Positions 19,142-26,599 of a DNA stretch of 64,000 bases are shown here, one piece after another. Position 1 is the stretch's first letter. The number at the start of each line of letters is the position of its first letter. Location of the stretch: the NCBI RefSeq assembly GCF_019090095.1, contig NZ_JAGQFP010000002.1:186001-250000 (forward strand). The letters run 5' to 3'. The position numbers and the translations under genes were made by a program. Below the pieces are notes generated by a model. It had not been told where the DNA came from. It did not search any database and was given only the letters and a program-made list of their open reading frames with translations. Origin of the DNA: Stutzerimonas stutzeri (lineage in GTDB: Bacteria > Pseudomonadota > Gammaproteobacteria > Pseudomonadales > Pseudomonadaceae).

Positions 19142-20140
19142 ATGGCCACCATCAAAGACGTCGCCGCGCGCGCCGGCATCTCCTACACCACGGTATCCCA
19201 CGTGGTGAACGGCACCCGGCCGGTGAGCGACGCGGTGCGCGAGAAGGTCGAGGCCGCCATCGCCGAGCTGGGCTACGTGCCCAGCGGCGTGGCGCGCTCG
19301 CTCAGAGCCCAGGCCACCGGTACCCTCGGATTGCTGGTGCCGAACGCCAGCAACCCCTACTTCGCTGAGCTGGCGCGGGGCATCGAGGACCATGCCGAGC
19401 GCAACGGCTACAGCGTGATCCTGTGCAACTCCGACGACGACATCGACAAGCAGCTGCGCTACCTGCGGGTGCTGGTGGAACGTCGCATCGATGGCCTGGT
19501 CGTCGCCACGGTGGCCAGCGATACGGCGTTTGCCCAGGCGCTCGCCAGCCTCAAGGTGCCACTGATGCTGGTCGACCGCTCGCTGGACGGCGTGACGGCT
19601 GACCGCGTGCAGGTCGATCATGAACGCGGCGGCTTTCTCGCCACGCATCACCTGCTCCAGCTCGGCCATCGCCGGATCGCCTGCATCGGCGGGCCGGCCA
19701 GCACGCAGGTCGCGCAGCTACGGGCGGCGGGCTATCGACGGGCGCTGGCGGATGCCGACGTGCAAGCGCTGCCGGTCGTGGATTGCGCTTTTACCAGCCC
19801 CGCCGGCTATGCCGCGGCACAAATGCTGCTGGCGGGCGATAAGCCGCCCACGGCGATCTTCGCCGGTAACGACATGATCGCCCTGGGCGTGCTGCGTGCC
19901 GCGGCCGAACGCGGCGTGCGCGTGCCGGAGCAGCTCTCGGTGGTCGGCTTCGACGATATCGAAGTCAGCCGCTACCTGTATCCGGCGCTGACCACGGTCG
20001 GCCAATCCATCGGTCAGCTGGGTGAAACGGCGGCCGCGCGCCTGCTCGCGCGTATCCGCGAGCCCGAGCTGAGCGCCGCACATCAACTCGTCGAACCCAC
20101 CCTGGTGCTGCGCGAATCCAGCGCGGCACCACCGGCTTGA
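19142..20140 (+). CDS. rbsR: Ribose operon repressor RbsR (LacI family)
   Basis: 332 aa. The N-terminal LacI HTH reads [28 protein letters not shown] (residues 2-29) and is followed by the hinge helix [17 protein letters not shown] periplasmic-binding-like effector domain follows to the end ([34 protein letters not shown]). It should bind the palindrome at 15582-15597 and be released by ribose or ribose 5-phosphate. Its position inside the operon rather than at the edge means it is autoregulated. Confidence 0.92.
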   Translation: MATIKDVAARAGISYTTVSHVVNGTRPVSDAVREKVEAAIAELGYVPSGVARSLRAQATGTLGLLVPNASNPYFAELARGIEDHAERNGYSVILCNSDDDIDKQLRYLRVLVERRIDGLVVATVASDTAFAQALASLKVPLMLVDRSLDGVTADRVQVDHERGGFLATHHLLQLGHRRIACIGGPASTQVAQLRAAGYRRALADADVQALPVVDCAFTSPAGYAAAQMLLAGDKPPTAIFAGNDMIALGVLRAAAERGVRVPEQLSVVGFDDIEVSRYLYPALTTVGQSIGQLGETAAARLLARIREPELSAAHQLVEPTLVLRESSAAPPA

Positions 20141-20205
20141 GCGGCACCTTCGGCTTGAACAGCCCCGAAGCGTCAGCCCCTCGCCGAGAGAGAGGAATAT
20201 CAGCA

Positions 20206-21114
20206 ATGCAAGCGAAGGTAGTTGTGGTGGGCAGTCTGAACATGGACCTGATCGTCCGGACGCCGCGCCTCCCGGTGGGCGGTGAGACCCTGGCCGGCCA
20301 TGGCTTTGCCACCGCGCCCGGCGGCAAAGGCGCCAACCAGGCCGTAGCCGCCGCGCGCCTCGGTGCAAAGGTCGCGATGATCGGCTGCGTCGGGGATGAC
20401 GCCTATGGCGCCGACCTGCGCGCCGGGCTGATCGCCGAAGGCATCGATTGCAGCGCCGTAATGAGCGCGTACGGCGTGCCCACCGGCATTGCCACGATTC
20501 TGGTGGACGATGCCGGCCAGAACGCAATCATCATCGCGGCTGGCGGCAATGGCGAGCTGACCCCGGAACGGCTCGCCGATCACCGCGCGTTGCTGGAGGC
20601 GGCCGACATTGTCATCGCCCAGCTGGAGGTGCCACTGCCGACTGTCGAGGCCACCTTACAGCAGGCCCATGCATTGGGCCGTACGGTCATCCTCAACCCG
20701 GCGCCCGCCACCGGCCCCCTGCCCGCTCACTGGTACGGCCTGATCGACTACCTGATCCCCAATGAGAGTGAGGCGGCGTTGCTCACCGGTGTGCCGCTCG
20801 ATTCGCCGCAGAGTGCATTGCTTGCCGCGCAAGAGCTCTTGAGCCGTGGCGCCCGCCGCGTGCTGATCACCCTGGGCAGCCAGGGTGTGCTCTACGCCGA
20901 CGAAACCCGCCATCTCCATCTGCCCGTTCAGCCCGTAGCGGCCGTCGATACCACGGCTGCTGGCGACACCTTCGTCGGTGGCTTCGCCGCTGCCCTGGCT
21001 ACCGGGCAGTCACTGGAAGCCGCCATCAGCCTGGGCCAGCAAGCCGCTGCACTGGCCGTCACCCGGCCCGGCGCCCAACCCTCGATTCCCTACCGCCACG
21101 AGTTGCCCGCATGA
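20206..21114 (+). CDS. rbsK: Ribokinase RbsK
   Basis: 302 aa PfkB-family kinase. Sequence signatures are [20 protein letters not shown] at the N-terminus, [15 protein letters not shown] near residues 41-55, and the catalytic [17 protein letters not shown] near 248-264, whose second Asp is the base. It phosphorylates ribose to ribose 5-phosphate for the pentose phosphate pathway. The start at 20206 has AGAGAGAGG upstream; an in-frame reading from 20137 overlaps rbsR and adds 23 residues unlike the family. The stop overlaps the rbsD start. Confidence 0.93.
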   Translation: MQAKVVVVGSLNMDLIVRTPRLPVGGETLAGHGFATAPGGKGANQAVAAARLGAKVAMIGCVGDDAYGADLRAGLIAEGIDCSAVMSAYGVPTGIATILVDDAGQNAIIIAAGGNGELTPERLADHRALLEAADIVIAQLEVPLPTVEATLQQAHALGRTVILNPAPATGPLPAHWYGLIDYLIPNESEAALLTGVPLDSPQSALLAAQELLSRGARRVLITLGSQGVLYADETRHLHLPVQPVAAVDTTAAGDTFVGGFAAALATGQSLEAAISLGQQAAALAVTRPGAQPSIPYRHELPA

Positions 21115-21515
21115 AGAAGACGCCTCTGCTCAACGCCGCCCTCTCGGCCGCCATCGCCCGGCTCGGGCACGGCGACATCATCGTCATCGGCGACGCCGGC
21201 ATGCCGATTCCGCCCGGTACGCCGAGTATCGATCTCGCGTTGACCGCCGGCGTGCCGGACTTCGCCACGACGCTAAAAGTCGTCTTGAGTGAAATGCAGG
21301 TGCAGGGCCATCTGCTGGCCCGCGAAACCCTGGAGGTAGCGCCCGTGGGGCTCGAGGCAATCGAAGCGCTGCACGCGGCGGGTGAACTGGGCGAGCGCCT
21401 GCTGGTAAGCCATGACGAACTCAAGGCCGCCTGCGCCAAGGCCCGCGTGCAGATACGTACGGGAGAGTGCCGGCCTTACAGCAATATCGCGCTGATTGCT
21501 GGCGTGACCTTTTGA
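21111..21515 (+). CDS. rbsD: D-ribose pyranase RbsD
   Basis: 134 aa. It begins [22 protein letters not shown], with the conserved LGHGD catalytic histidine region, and ends [19 protein letters not shown], the standard RbsD C-terminus. It interconverts the pyranose and furanose forms of ribose before phosphorylation. The ATG overlaps the rbsK stop by four bases. It is the last gene of the operon; a long hairpin follows 60 bp downstream. Confidence 0.93.
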   Translation: MKKTPLLNAALSAAIARLGHGDIIVIGDAGMPIPPGTPSIDLALTAGVPDFATTLKVVLSEMQVQGHLLARETLEVAPVGLEAIEALHAAGELGERLLVSHDELKAACAKARVQIRTGECRPYSNIALIAGVTF

Positions 21516-21577
21516 AGAGCACTCAACGCCAAGCCGGTAGCGGGCATAACGTTGCCGCATGGAGAAACCAGGGAAGC

Positions 21578-21631
21578 GGGACAGATCCGTTTTCTTGAAG
21601 ATGACCACCGTCAGGAAACTAGACCTGTCCC
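21578..21631. repeat. 54-nt imperfect hairpin with GGGACAG/CTGTCCC ends
   Basis: The ends GGGACAGATC (21578-21587) and GACCTGTCCC (21622-21631) pair in 9 of 10 positions, and inner TTTTCTTGA / TCAGGAAAC also pair. It lies between rbsD and the minus-strand gene at 21648, at the left border of the low-GC block. GGGACAG-ended hairpins are common extragenic repeats in gammaproteobacteria. It could also work as a bidirectional transcription barrier, but there is no T-run. Confidence 0.6.
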
Positions 21632-21647
21632 CTCCTCCTTTCAGCTG

Positions 21648-22043
21648 TCAGCCGCCCGAGGCACGTTGCACGTAGTCCTGGTACGCAGGAATAGCAATGG
21701 CCGCGAGAATGCCCACTATCGCAACGCCAAAGATGAGAAGACTCCAGAGCGACCAACGCCTTTGCACGCGTTGGAAGTGCTCGACGCTTTCCCACTTCTT
21801 GTTCCTCCAGGCCCACTCCCGGCCCTTGATTCCAAGCGCCACTGCCATGAGAAATCCAACATAGGGAAGCAGTGCAAACAGCCCTATCCACGTGCGATTA
21901 CTCACCGCCCAAATCCAATTGAACATAAAGGCGCCCCAGCTCCACCCCTTAACGCCATCTGGAATCTCAGCGTCGCGCCCCATGCCGGAGGTGTTTTCGG
22001 TAGTTACCAGCTTCGCTAACGGCGGAGCGTATTGGTTATCCAT
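21648..22043 (-). CDS. Small membrane protein ending in a pilin-like hydrophobic motif
   Basis: 131 aa. Residues 30-75 hold two hydrophobic stretches joined by short loops (WSWGAFMFNWIWAVSNRTWIGL, then LLPYVGFLMAVALGIKG), rather like DUF2628-type proteins. The final 25 residues (IVGILAAIAIPAYQDYVQRA) are nearly the textbook type IV pilin N-terminal helix, but placed at the C-terminus and without a prepilin peptidase site. The start ATG at 22043 has AGGGA upstream. It lies between the ribose operon and the cassette array with no attC of its own. GC is lower than in the flanking chromosome. Function unknown. Confidence 0.65.
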   Translation of the reverse strand: MDNQYAPPLAKLVTTENTSGMGRDAEIPDGVKGWSWGAFMFNWIWAVSNRTWIGLFALLPYVGFLMAVALGIKGREWAWRNKKWESVEHFQRVQRRWSLWSLLIFGVAIVGILAAIAIPAYQDYVQRASGG

Positions 22044-22078
22044 GCTATGTCCCTATAGTGATTGGTGAGCTTTCTGTA

Positions 22079-22462
22079 TCAGACCAGGAGCCGGTGGCCC
22101 GCGCCCTTCAACGCCGCCACCGCGCCGTCGAGATTAGCCGACTTGACCAGGATGTAATCCGTATCGAACGTGCTCACCGCAAAAATACCGATGGCAGCCA
22201 CCGCGAGCGGGTCTAGGAAGGACGCCAGCACCCCCGTTTGATCAAAGGCAAACGGCCCCTGCACCTTGATCGCCCGCCAAGCCTTATCCACCCGGGCCAA
22301 CCCGGCCGCGACATCCTCAGCGCAGACGATCGACAGCTCATCCGCCGTCCGGGTGATGGACAAAAAGCCCGGCGATGCCAATACCGCGCTCGGCAGGTCA
22401 GCGTTCGGCTCTAAGCGTGCGATTACAAAATTCTGTGGGAGTACGGAGAAGGAATAACTCAT
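22079..22462 (-). CDS. ACT-domain protein (CASTOR/ACT_7-like)
   Basis: 127 aa. Two ACT-like halves are visible: SFSVLPQNFVIARLEPNA... with SITRTADELSIVCAEDV, and GPFAFDQTGVLASFLDPLAVAAIGIFAVSTFDTDYILVK. This is typical of small stand-alone ACT-domain proteins thought to bind amino acids. The start MSYSFSV at 22462 follows the stop of the previous cassette gene by only 10 bases; an upstream in-frame start at 22543 would overlap that gene and is not favoured. No attC separates it from the cassette gene, so it is either the second gene of that cassette or chromosomal DNA joined by a deletion. Confidence 0.72.
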   Translation of the reverse strand: MSYSFSVLPQNFVIARLEPNADLPSAVLASPGFLSITRTADELSIVCAEDVAAGLARVDKAWRAIKVQGPFAFDQTGVLASFLDPLAVAAIGIFAVSTFDTDYILVKSANLDGAVAALKGAGHRLLV

Positions 22463-22472
22463 ATATGTAATC

Positions 22473-22817
22473 TCAGTTGTGATCATCAATGTACGCCCCA
22501 TTGAGAGGCCCCCAACTGAATCCACAGCCTGCGCTCTCTGCAATACTTCTTACTCTCTCAAGAAAGCCCAACGCTACCTCGGTTGGCCGAAACTGGCAAA
22601 CTAAGCTAAGAAGAAAATTGGCGCCTTTAGCACATGGGTAAGATTCATAAATCTCACCGCTTTCGAGGAAACGAAAGTATGAGTTTAGCTTTTCTTGTAG
22701 CAGCAAGAGGTGCTCATTTTCAGCGTCCCACTCCAGATGATCGGATATGGTAAGCACAACAGTGCCATCTGGTGCTTGGCTTATGATGTCGACGGTTTCA
22801 GACTGATCAATACTCAT
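22473..22817 (-). CDS. Cassette 7 protein, DUF6572-like
   Basis: 114 aa. The sequence VDIISQAPDGTVVLTISDHLEWD then EHLLLLQEKLNSYFRFLESGEIY and a late FLERVRSIAESAG resembles the DUF6572 group, small soluble proteins found near polymorphic-toxin immunity genes and in accessory regions; I assign this from memory of the pattern. There is no signal or membrane segment. It starts 10 bases inside the cassette after attC A, with only a weak ribosome site. It lacks an attC of its own: its stop is followed 10 bases later by the ATG of the ACT gene, so the cassette's 3' end appears lost. Confidence 0.7.
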   Translation of the reverse strand: MSIDQSETVDIISQAPDGTVVLTISDHLEWDAENEHLLLLQEKLNSYFRFLESGEIYESYPCAKGANFLLSLVCQFRPTEVALGFLERVRSIAESAGCGFSWGPLNGAYIDDHN

Positions 22818-22826
22818 GGCATTACC

Positions 22827-22902
22827 AGCTAACGTTTGGTTTAGGTGCGGGCTTTAGCCCGTCCCAGTGAGCGGAGCGAACGATTTGAACCATTTGTTAG
22901 CG
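22827..22902 (-). repeat. attC site A
   Basis: 76 bp between cassette 6 and cassette 7. Outer cores read on minus are CGCTAAC and GTTAGCT; inner boxes are TGGTTCAA and AACCAAAC. The centre pairs GGGCTAAAGCCC. The cassette 6 stop codon lies within the outer core. Confidence 0.9.
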
Positions 22903-23517
22903 CTTACCCGGAGCCATTCTAAGGCGTTCTGAAATCTCAAACTCGATAAGTATTTTCTTTATCTCCTGTTCCCGTTTCCTTGGGTCTAGAACTTCTTGAA
23001 TATGGCTCACAAATTCACGCTGGCACATTGCCAACTCTGATTTTGCGTCGTACTCGGGGCCTGACTCATTTAGTGCATCGTATGCGGCAACAACGCAATC
23101 TAAAACTGGTTGACGTACCCCACGGTATGCTGGCTCTTTGTGTGTGCCGTAGTCATCTGCCCATTGATTTGGAAAATACCAGCGACCAGTGTCGATGAGG
23201 GCACTTAACTTAATAAGCATTGGCCTCTTGTGTTCTCCGTTCAGTTCTGCGTGCTCTGAGATATGTTTGGCTTCAGAGATGGCGGAACATACTTCCTCGG
23301 CCCAAATTCGCGCAGAATTAAAATATTGGTCTGTCCACTCGCGAAGTTTTAGGTCGTGTTCTTTTTCAAGGACTTCAGCATTAAATATGGCTTGGCGGGT
23401 GGCTTCTTTCTGTTGTTTCTCTGCTGCCTTCGAGGACTTTGCGGCAGCAATGGCTGATGCAATTGCAACCAGGGTTGCTGTCCATGTTGCAACATCTCCA
23501 AATGCAATGTTCTGCAT
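22897..23517 (-). CDS. Cassette 6 protein: N-terminal membrane helix plus coiled coil
   Basis: 206 aa. A single hydrophobic segment near residues 8-24 (VATWTATLVAIASAIAAA) is followed by a charged, probably coiled-coil stretch (SKAAEKQQKEATRQAIFNAEVLEKEHDLKLREW). A soluble domain of unknown family runs to a basic C-terminus. The start at 23517 has AGAGG upstream; a longer in-frame reading to 23598 would run through attC B. I do not recognise the family. A short membrane anchor plus a cytoplasmic α-helical domain is a layout also seen in cassette 2. Confidence 0.7.
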   Translation of the reverse strand: MQNIAFGDVATWTATLVAIASAIAAAKSSKAAEKQQKEATRQAIFNAEVLEKEHDLKLREWTDQYFNSARIWAEEVCSAISEAKHISEHAELNGEHKRPMLIKLSALIDTGRWYFPNQWADDYGTHKEPAYRGVRQPVLDCVVAAYDALNESGPEYDAKSELAMCQREFVSHIQEVLDPRKREQEIKKILIEFEISERLRMAPGKR

Positions 23518-23529
23518 TCTTACCTCTAG

Positions 23530-23607
23530 CGTTAACGTTTGGTTAAGGGGCCCGGCTCTAGCCGGTCCCGAGTGAGCGAAGTGAACGACTTGAACCAATT
23601 GTTATGG
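23530..23607 (-). repeat. attC site B
   Basis: 78 bp between cassette 5 and cassette 6. Minus-strand outer cores are CCATAAC and GTTAACG, with inner TGGTTCAA and AACCAAAC boxes. The centre differs from A, C and D: it pairs GGACCGGCTAGAGCCGGGCC. Confidence 0.9.
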
Positions 23608-23955
23608 GTCGACCAGTACTGCCTCGGAAAAGCCGCAAGTACTGCAAGTGTATTGACGCTCCTTGCAGCCGAGATCACCAAAAGTCGGGTGAGGCTTAGT
23701 GGATGTGATTTTATAGGTTCTATTATTGCAACTAGGGCAGGACTCTCCTGTGGCGCTAGTTAAAGCCCTTAGTTTTTCTTTAAGCTCAGTGTTCTCGGTT
23801 AATAGTCCTGCAACTTTCAATTTAGTGTCCGCCAACTCAAGGCTCAGGTCAGCAAGGATGTTCTTGAACTCAGCATCTTCAATATTTTTACTTATTTCGC
23901 GCAGTCGAGATGCAAGGCTTACGGCAGTTGTGATTGCTGAGATTAGATCTGACAT
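23602..23955 (-). CDS. Cassette 5 protein: coiled coil with C-terminal zinc ribbon
   Basis: 117 aa. Residues 1-68 are helical and heptad-like (ASRLREISKNIEDAEFKNILADLS, then LTENTELKEKLRAL). The C-terminus has a four-cysteine ribbon: C-P-S-C near 73-76 and C-S-T-C near 105-108, with K-E-R-Q-Y-T before the second knuckle. No enzyme motif is seen. Similar coiled-coil/zinc-ribbon proteins are common hypothetical genes of phages and cassettes. The start at 23955 has AAGGAG upstream. The stop overlaps attC B. Confidence 0.75.
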   Translation of the reverse strand: MSDLISAITTAVSLASRLREISKNIEDAEFKNILADLSLELADTKLKVAGLLTENTELKEKLRALTSATGESCPSCNNRTYKITSTKPHPTFGDLGCKERQYTCSTCGFSEAVLVDP

Positions 23956-23974
23956 GTGTGCTCCTTGCTAAGAC

Positions 23975-24050
23975 CCATAACGTTTGGTTAAGGGGCGGGC
24001 TTTAGCCCGTCCCAGTGAGCGAAGCGAACGGTTTGAACCAGTTGTTATGT
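23975..24050 (-). repeat. attC site C
   Basis: 76 bp between cassette 4 and cassette 5. Minus-strand outer cores are ACATAAC and GTTATGG. Inner boxes TGGTTCAA and AACCAAAC. Centre GGGCTAAAGCCC as in A and D. Confidence 0.9.
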
Positions 24051-24055
24051 TGCAT

Positions 24056-24904
24056 TTAGTACCACCGACCTACGGCTGTCCAAGTGAACTCAGTTACACC
24101 TGGTACACAAGGGTTACCTTCAGAGTCTGTGAACTTGGCACGCATGCCGCTGCGAGTAGCGATAAAGGCACAATAAACCGCCGGTAAAAAAGCCGGCTCT
24201 AGCTCTTGGACTTGAAGTGGTAGATTTTTGAGGAAGTTGAAATACTCTATATTATGTTCTTTTTTGCCCGGTATCAGGTAGTCAATACCCTCAAGAATGT
24301 CTTTTTCGGAGAGAAAGAAAAGATAGTTGAGGACAAGGCCCTCAAAAGTCTCTCCATTTTTCAGTGGTACAGTGTAGCGATGGAAAATTTGATTTCGTAT
24401 TTGGTTTTCCGGGAGCTGGGATATGTTTGATATGCCTAGAGCTGAATTCACGATTGTTTGTTCTGCGTGCTTTAGAACAGCGCAACCCGCCCACTCCTGT
24501 TTAAGCTCAAATTTAGCAAGTTCTGGAAATCGTTCACTTAGAAAAATATTTCTTTCTTCATCGTATAGGAAATCACCCTGACTTATTGCTCCTCGCAGTG
24601 GTAGCTTACTTTTGAAGCCGAATTCAAGTAGTAGCGATACTGCGCTAACAAAATTATTAACGTTGTAAACATCATCTATTGGGCAGGAAACTAATACGAT
24701 TGAGTCGAAGAGGAATTGTGAGAATTCAAAATTTTTCCTGCCGGTATTGTCACCTTGTGCTGTAAAAAATGTTGCATTCTTTGCTTCGTCAATAAAAGCG
24801 GAATACTGTTGATGTAGTGATTCAATATCTTCACCTTTCAGGCGCGCTGAGAAACCAAGCACGTCTAAAAATGCAATGAGCCTATTTTCTAATTTGACTA
24901 TCAA
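24056..24904 (-). CDS. Cassette 4 protein: class III nucleotidyl-cyclase-like
   Basis: 282 aa from a TTG at 24904, chosen because AAGGAGG sits 4 bases upstream; no ATG fits. Residues 8-18 (RLIAFLDVLGF) place Asp14 where class III nucleotidyl cyclases have their first metal-binding aspartate. LFDSIVLVS puts a second acidic residue at 67, and LPLRGAISQGDFLYDEE (101-117) matches the R-G-A/G-I-S-x-G segment of minimal cyclases, including those of Pycsar-type defence operons. The C-terminal 150 residues are of unknown fold. No adjacent Pycsar effector is evident. Cyclase activity is inferred, not shown. It is markedly AT-rich compared with the chromosome. Confidence 0.7.
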   Translation of the reverse strand: MIVKLENRLIAFLDVLGFSARLKGEDIESLHQQYSAFIDEAKNATFFTAQGDNTGRKNFEFSQFLFDSIVLVSCPIDDVYNVNNFVSAVSLLLEFGFKSKLPLRGAISQGDFLYDEERNIFLSERFPELAKFELKQEWAGCAVLKHAEQTIVNSALGISNISQLPENQIRNQIFHRYTVPLKNGETFEGLVLNYLFFLSEKDILEGIDYLIPGKKEHNIEYFNFLKNLPLQVQELEPAFLPAVYCAFIATRSGMRAKFTDSEGNPCVPGVTEFTWTAVGRWY

Positions 24905-24924
24905 AGCGCCTCCTTGCGAATGCA

Positions 24925-25000
24925 ATATAACGTTTGGTTAAGGGGCGGGCTTTAGCCCGTCCCAGTGAGCGCAGCGAACGATTTGAATCAGTTGTTAGAC
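24925..25000 (-). repeat. attC site D
   Basis: 76 bp between cassette 3 and cassette 4. Minus-strand outer cores are GTCTAAC and GTTATAT. Inner boxes CTGATTCAA and AACCAAAC. Centre GGGCTAAAGCCC. Confidence 0.9.
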
Positions 25001-25387
25001 CCCAGCAGCGCCATACATTGTTAGTGCGGCAGATACTACAGGCCAGGGAATGCACTTGCGTACTGCGGCGGCTTTGCTCGCTAGTGATGAAGCGCTTTCA
25101 GATGCGCGTACTGCTCCTTGGATTAGCTCAGGACTAACCCTGGCCGCTGAGGCAAGCCACAAGAGCATCTTCGGTTCCATAATATGGTTGTAAACATACC
25201 GCGCATCACGATCGGGTTTGCTTACACGCGGATATGTACCTGTACCCGAGTTAGGGTTAAGCCAGCCGAGCCAATGTTCTTTCTGTGTCGAATAGTTGTT
25301 GTAGCCTGGCGTCCGATTCGCGACAGGGTCGTCAGACGGTAAATCCCGAATCGACTGAATAAACCATTCAATGCTATCTGGCCTCAT
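24995..25387 (-). CDS. Cassette 3 hypothetical protein
   Basis: 130 aa. Mostly polar with W-rich segments near the N-terminus (SIEWFIQSIRDLP and EHWLGWLNPNSGTGTYPR), then a helical C-terminal half ending in PWPVVSAALTMYGAAGV, which is mildly hydrophobic. I do not recognise a family. The ATG at 25387 has AAGGAAAG 8 bases upstream. Its stop lies within the outer core of attC D. GC is intermediate. Confidence 0.7.
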   Translation of the reverse strand: MRPDSIEWFIQSIRDLPSDDPVANRTPGYNNYSTQKEHWLGWLNPNSGTGTYPRVSKPDRDARYVYNHIMEPKMLLWLASAARVSPELIQGAVRASESASSLASKAAAVRKCIPWPVVSAALTMYGAAGV

Positions 25388-25408
25388 CAGTGAACTTTCC
25401 TTGTGTGG

Positions 25409-25484
25409 GTCTAACGATTAAGCTAAGGGGCGGCGGAACGCCGTCCCAGCGAACGAAGTGAGCGATTTCAGCGTCTTGTTAGGC
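25409..25484 (-). repeat. attC site E (divergent type)
   Basis: 76 bp between cassette 2 and cassette 3. Minus-strand outer cores are GCCTAAC and GTTAGAC, but the interior differs from the other five sites: GACGCTGAAATCGCTCACTT, and a centre pairing GGACGGCGTTCCGCCGCCCC. It appears to derive from a different attC lineage. Confidence 0.85.
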
Positions 25485-25946
25485 ATTTTTAACGCCTAAC
25501 TCTTGGCGGGCTAGCTCTTTAATTTTTTCTAAGCACTTCTGAATTGCAGCGTATTCCTGCTCGGCGTGCTCAAACGACGAGTCAGAGGTTCGTGCCTCCC
25601 CAATTCCCCGCTCCATTTCAATAATTGCTTCATTTACTTTTGGGGAAACGAGGAATAACGCTGAGTCCGCGATTTTCCAGACACTACGTCGTGCCTCTTT
25701 GTACTTTTTCCAGTAGTCGGCTGTGTCTTCTTCAGGAATGTCTCGGTGCTCAATAGCGGCGTCAATGTATTCGCTTGGGTACCATTTCATGCGATGAAGC
25801 GCCTCAACAAGCTCACTATATGCATGGGATTTCCGCTCCCACCATTTTTCGGCGCGAAATCGGCGCATTGATAAATGTGCTGCTAGAAATGCGCCGATAA
25901 CTGCAATTGCAGCTTGGGCTATGAACCTCAGGATCTCAATGGTCAT
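25479..25946 (-). CDS. Cassette 2 protein: N-terminal membrane helix, α-helical domain
   Basis: 155 aa. One transmembrane segment lies at residues 6-24 (RFIAQAAIAVIGAFLAAHL), followed immediately by a basic patch (SMRRFRAEKWWERKSHAYSELVEAL) that should stay in the cytoplasm. The remainder is helical with many Glu and Lys. Proteins of this layout are frequent in integron cassettes and near defence loci, but I cannot name a function. The ATG lies only 8 bases inside the cassette and has no ribosome site, so translation may be near-leaderless or coupled. The stop overlaps attC E. Confidence 0.75.
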   Translation of the reverse strand: MTIEILRFIAQAAIAVIGAFLAAHLSMRRFRAEKWWERKSHAYSELVEALHRMKWYPSEYIDAAIEHRDIPEEDTADYWKKYKEARRSVWKIADSALFLVSPKVNEAIIEMERGIGEARTSDSSFEHAEQEYAAIQKCLEKIKELARQELGVKNA

Positions 25947-25953
25947 TTGAAAT

Positions 25954-26030
25954 GCCTAACGTTTGGTTGAGGAGCCGGCTCTAGCCGGTCCCGAGTGAGC
26001 GAAGCGAACGGCTTGAACCATTTGTTAGGT
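25954..26030 (-). repeat. attC site F
   Basis: 77 bp between cassette 1 and cassette 2. Minus-strand outer cores are ACCTAAC and GTTAGGC. Inner boxes TGGTTCAA and AACCAAAC. Centre GGACCGGCTAGAGCCGG, like site B. Confidence 0.9.
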
Positions 26031-26585
26031 GGTAACGGTGCTGTAACGATTATTGATGGTGTTCTGGAGTTTGATCAGTTCTTTCATTGTTCGCTGATAT
26101 TCTTTCATCTCTTTGTTTGGGAGGCTTATTTCTCCGTGTTCGTATGCTCGCTTACCGCGGTTCAAAATTTGAAAGCGCTTTGTGCTTAGATACAAGAATC
26201 GAACGACGTCGTTGTCGATCACCAGTGGCTTGCGGATGTTGTCTATTTGCCTTTCTTTATACTTTATTTTTTCGTCTGGAACGAACAGTATTGTTTTTAT
26301 ATTGAATGCTGGGTTGCGTGGATTTAGGTCTAGGTGGATTCCGTTAGGCTGCTGCCATATTGAGTGAAACTCAGCTTCTATGAAAACCCCCGGTTTTTCC
26401 CAAACAGCCCAGCCAAATATTTGATTCCCTCCGAACTCTTGAACTTTTCTTTTAACTAATTCAAAGCATTCGTTTTCAGCTGCATCGTGCGTTGGAGAGC
26501 ACTCAACTATCACGGGTGCGCTATGTGGGCTGATGCTTGAGCAAAATTCCATTACATAAGTTTGTTTTGCATCGGCAGTTTTCAT
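26025..26585 (-). CDS. Cassette 1 hypothetical protein
   Basis: 186 aa, soluble, strongly AT-rich. A central block GNQIFGWAVWEKPGVFIEAEFHSIW then GIHLDLNPRNPAFNIKTILFVPDE looks like a β-rich fold reminiscent of proteins that carry SEC-C or YecA-like regions, but the cysteine motif is missing. The C-terminal 60 residues are basic and helical. No confident family. The ATG at 26585 has AGAGG upstream. It is the cassette nearest the original attI side, so it would be the most recently inserted one if the array was filled from that end. Confidence 0.72.
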   Translation of the reverse strand: MKTADAKQTYVMEFCSSISPHSAPVIVECSPTHDAAENECFELVKRKVQEFGGNQIFGWAVWEKPGVFIEAEFHSIWQQPNGIHLDLNPRNPAFNIKTILFVPDEKIKYKERQIDNIRKPLVIDNDVVRFLYLSTKRFQILNRGKRAYEHGEISLPNKEMKEYQRTMKELIKLQNTINNRYSTVTT

Positions 26586-26599
26586 ACGGCCTCTTTATA

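Noticed and set aside
24056..25946. Complete Pycsar operon (cyclase plus membrane effector)
   Set aside because: The cyclase-like gene and the membrane protein of cassette 2 are in separate cassettes with another gene and two attC sites between, and the membrane protein has one helix and no cyclic-nucleotide domain.
22827..26030. Possible CRISPR array from regularly repeated palindromes
   Set aside because: Spacing is 450-950 bp with genes between, repeats are 76-78 bp with attC architecture; no cas genes.
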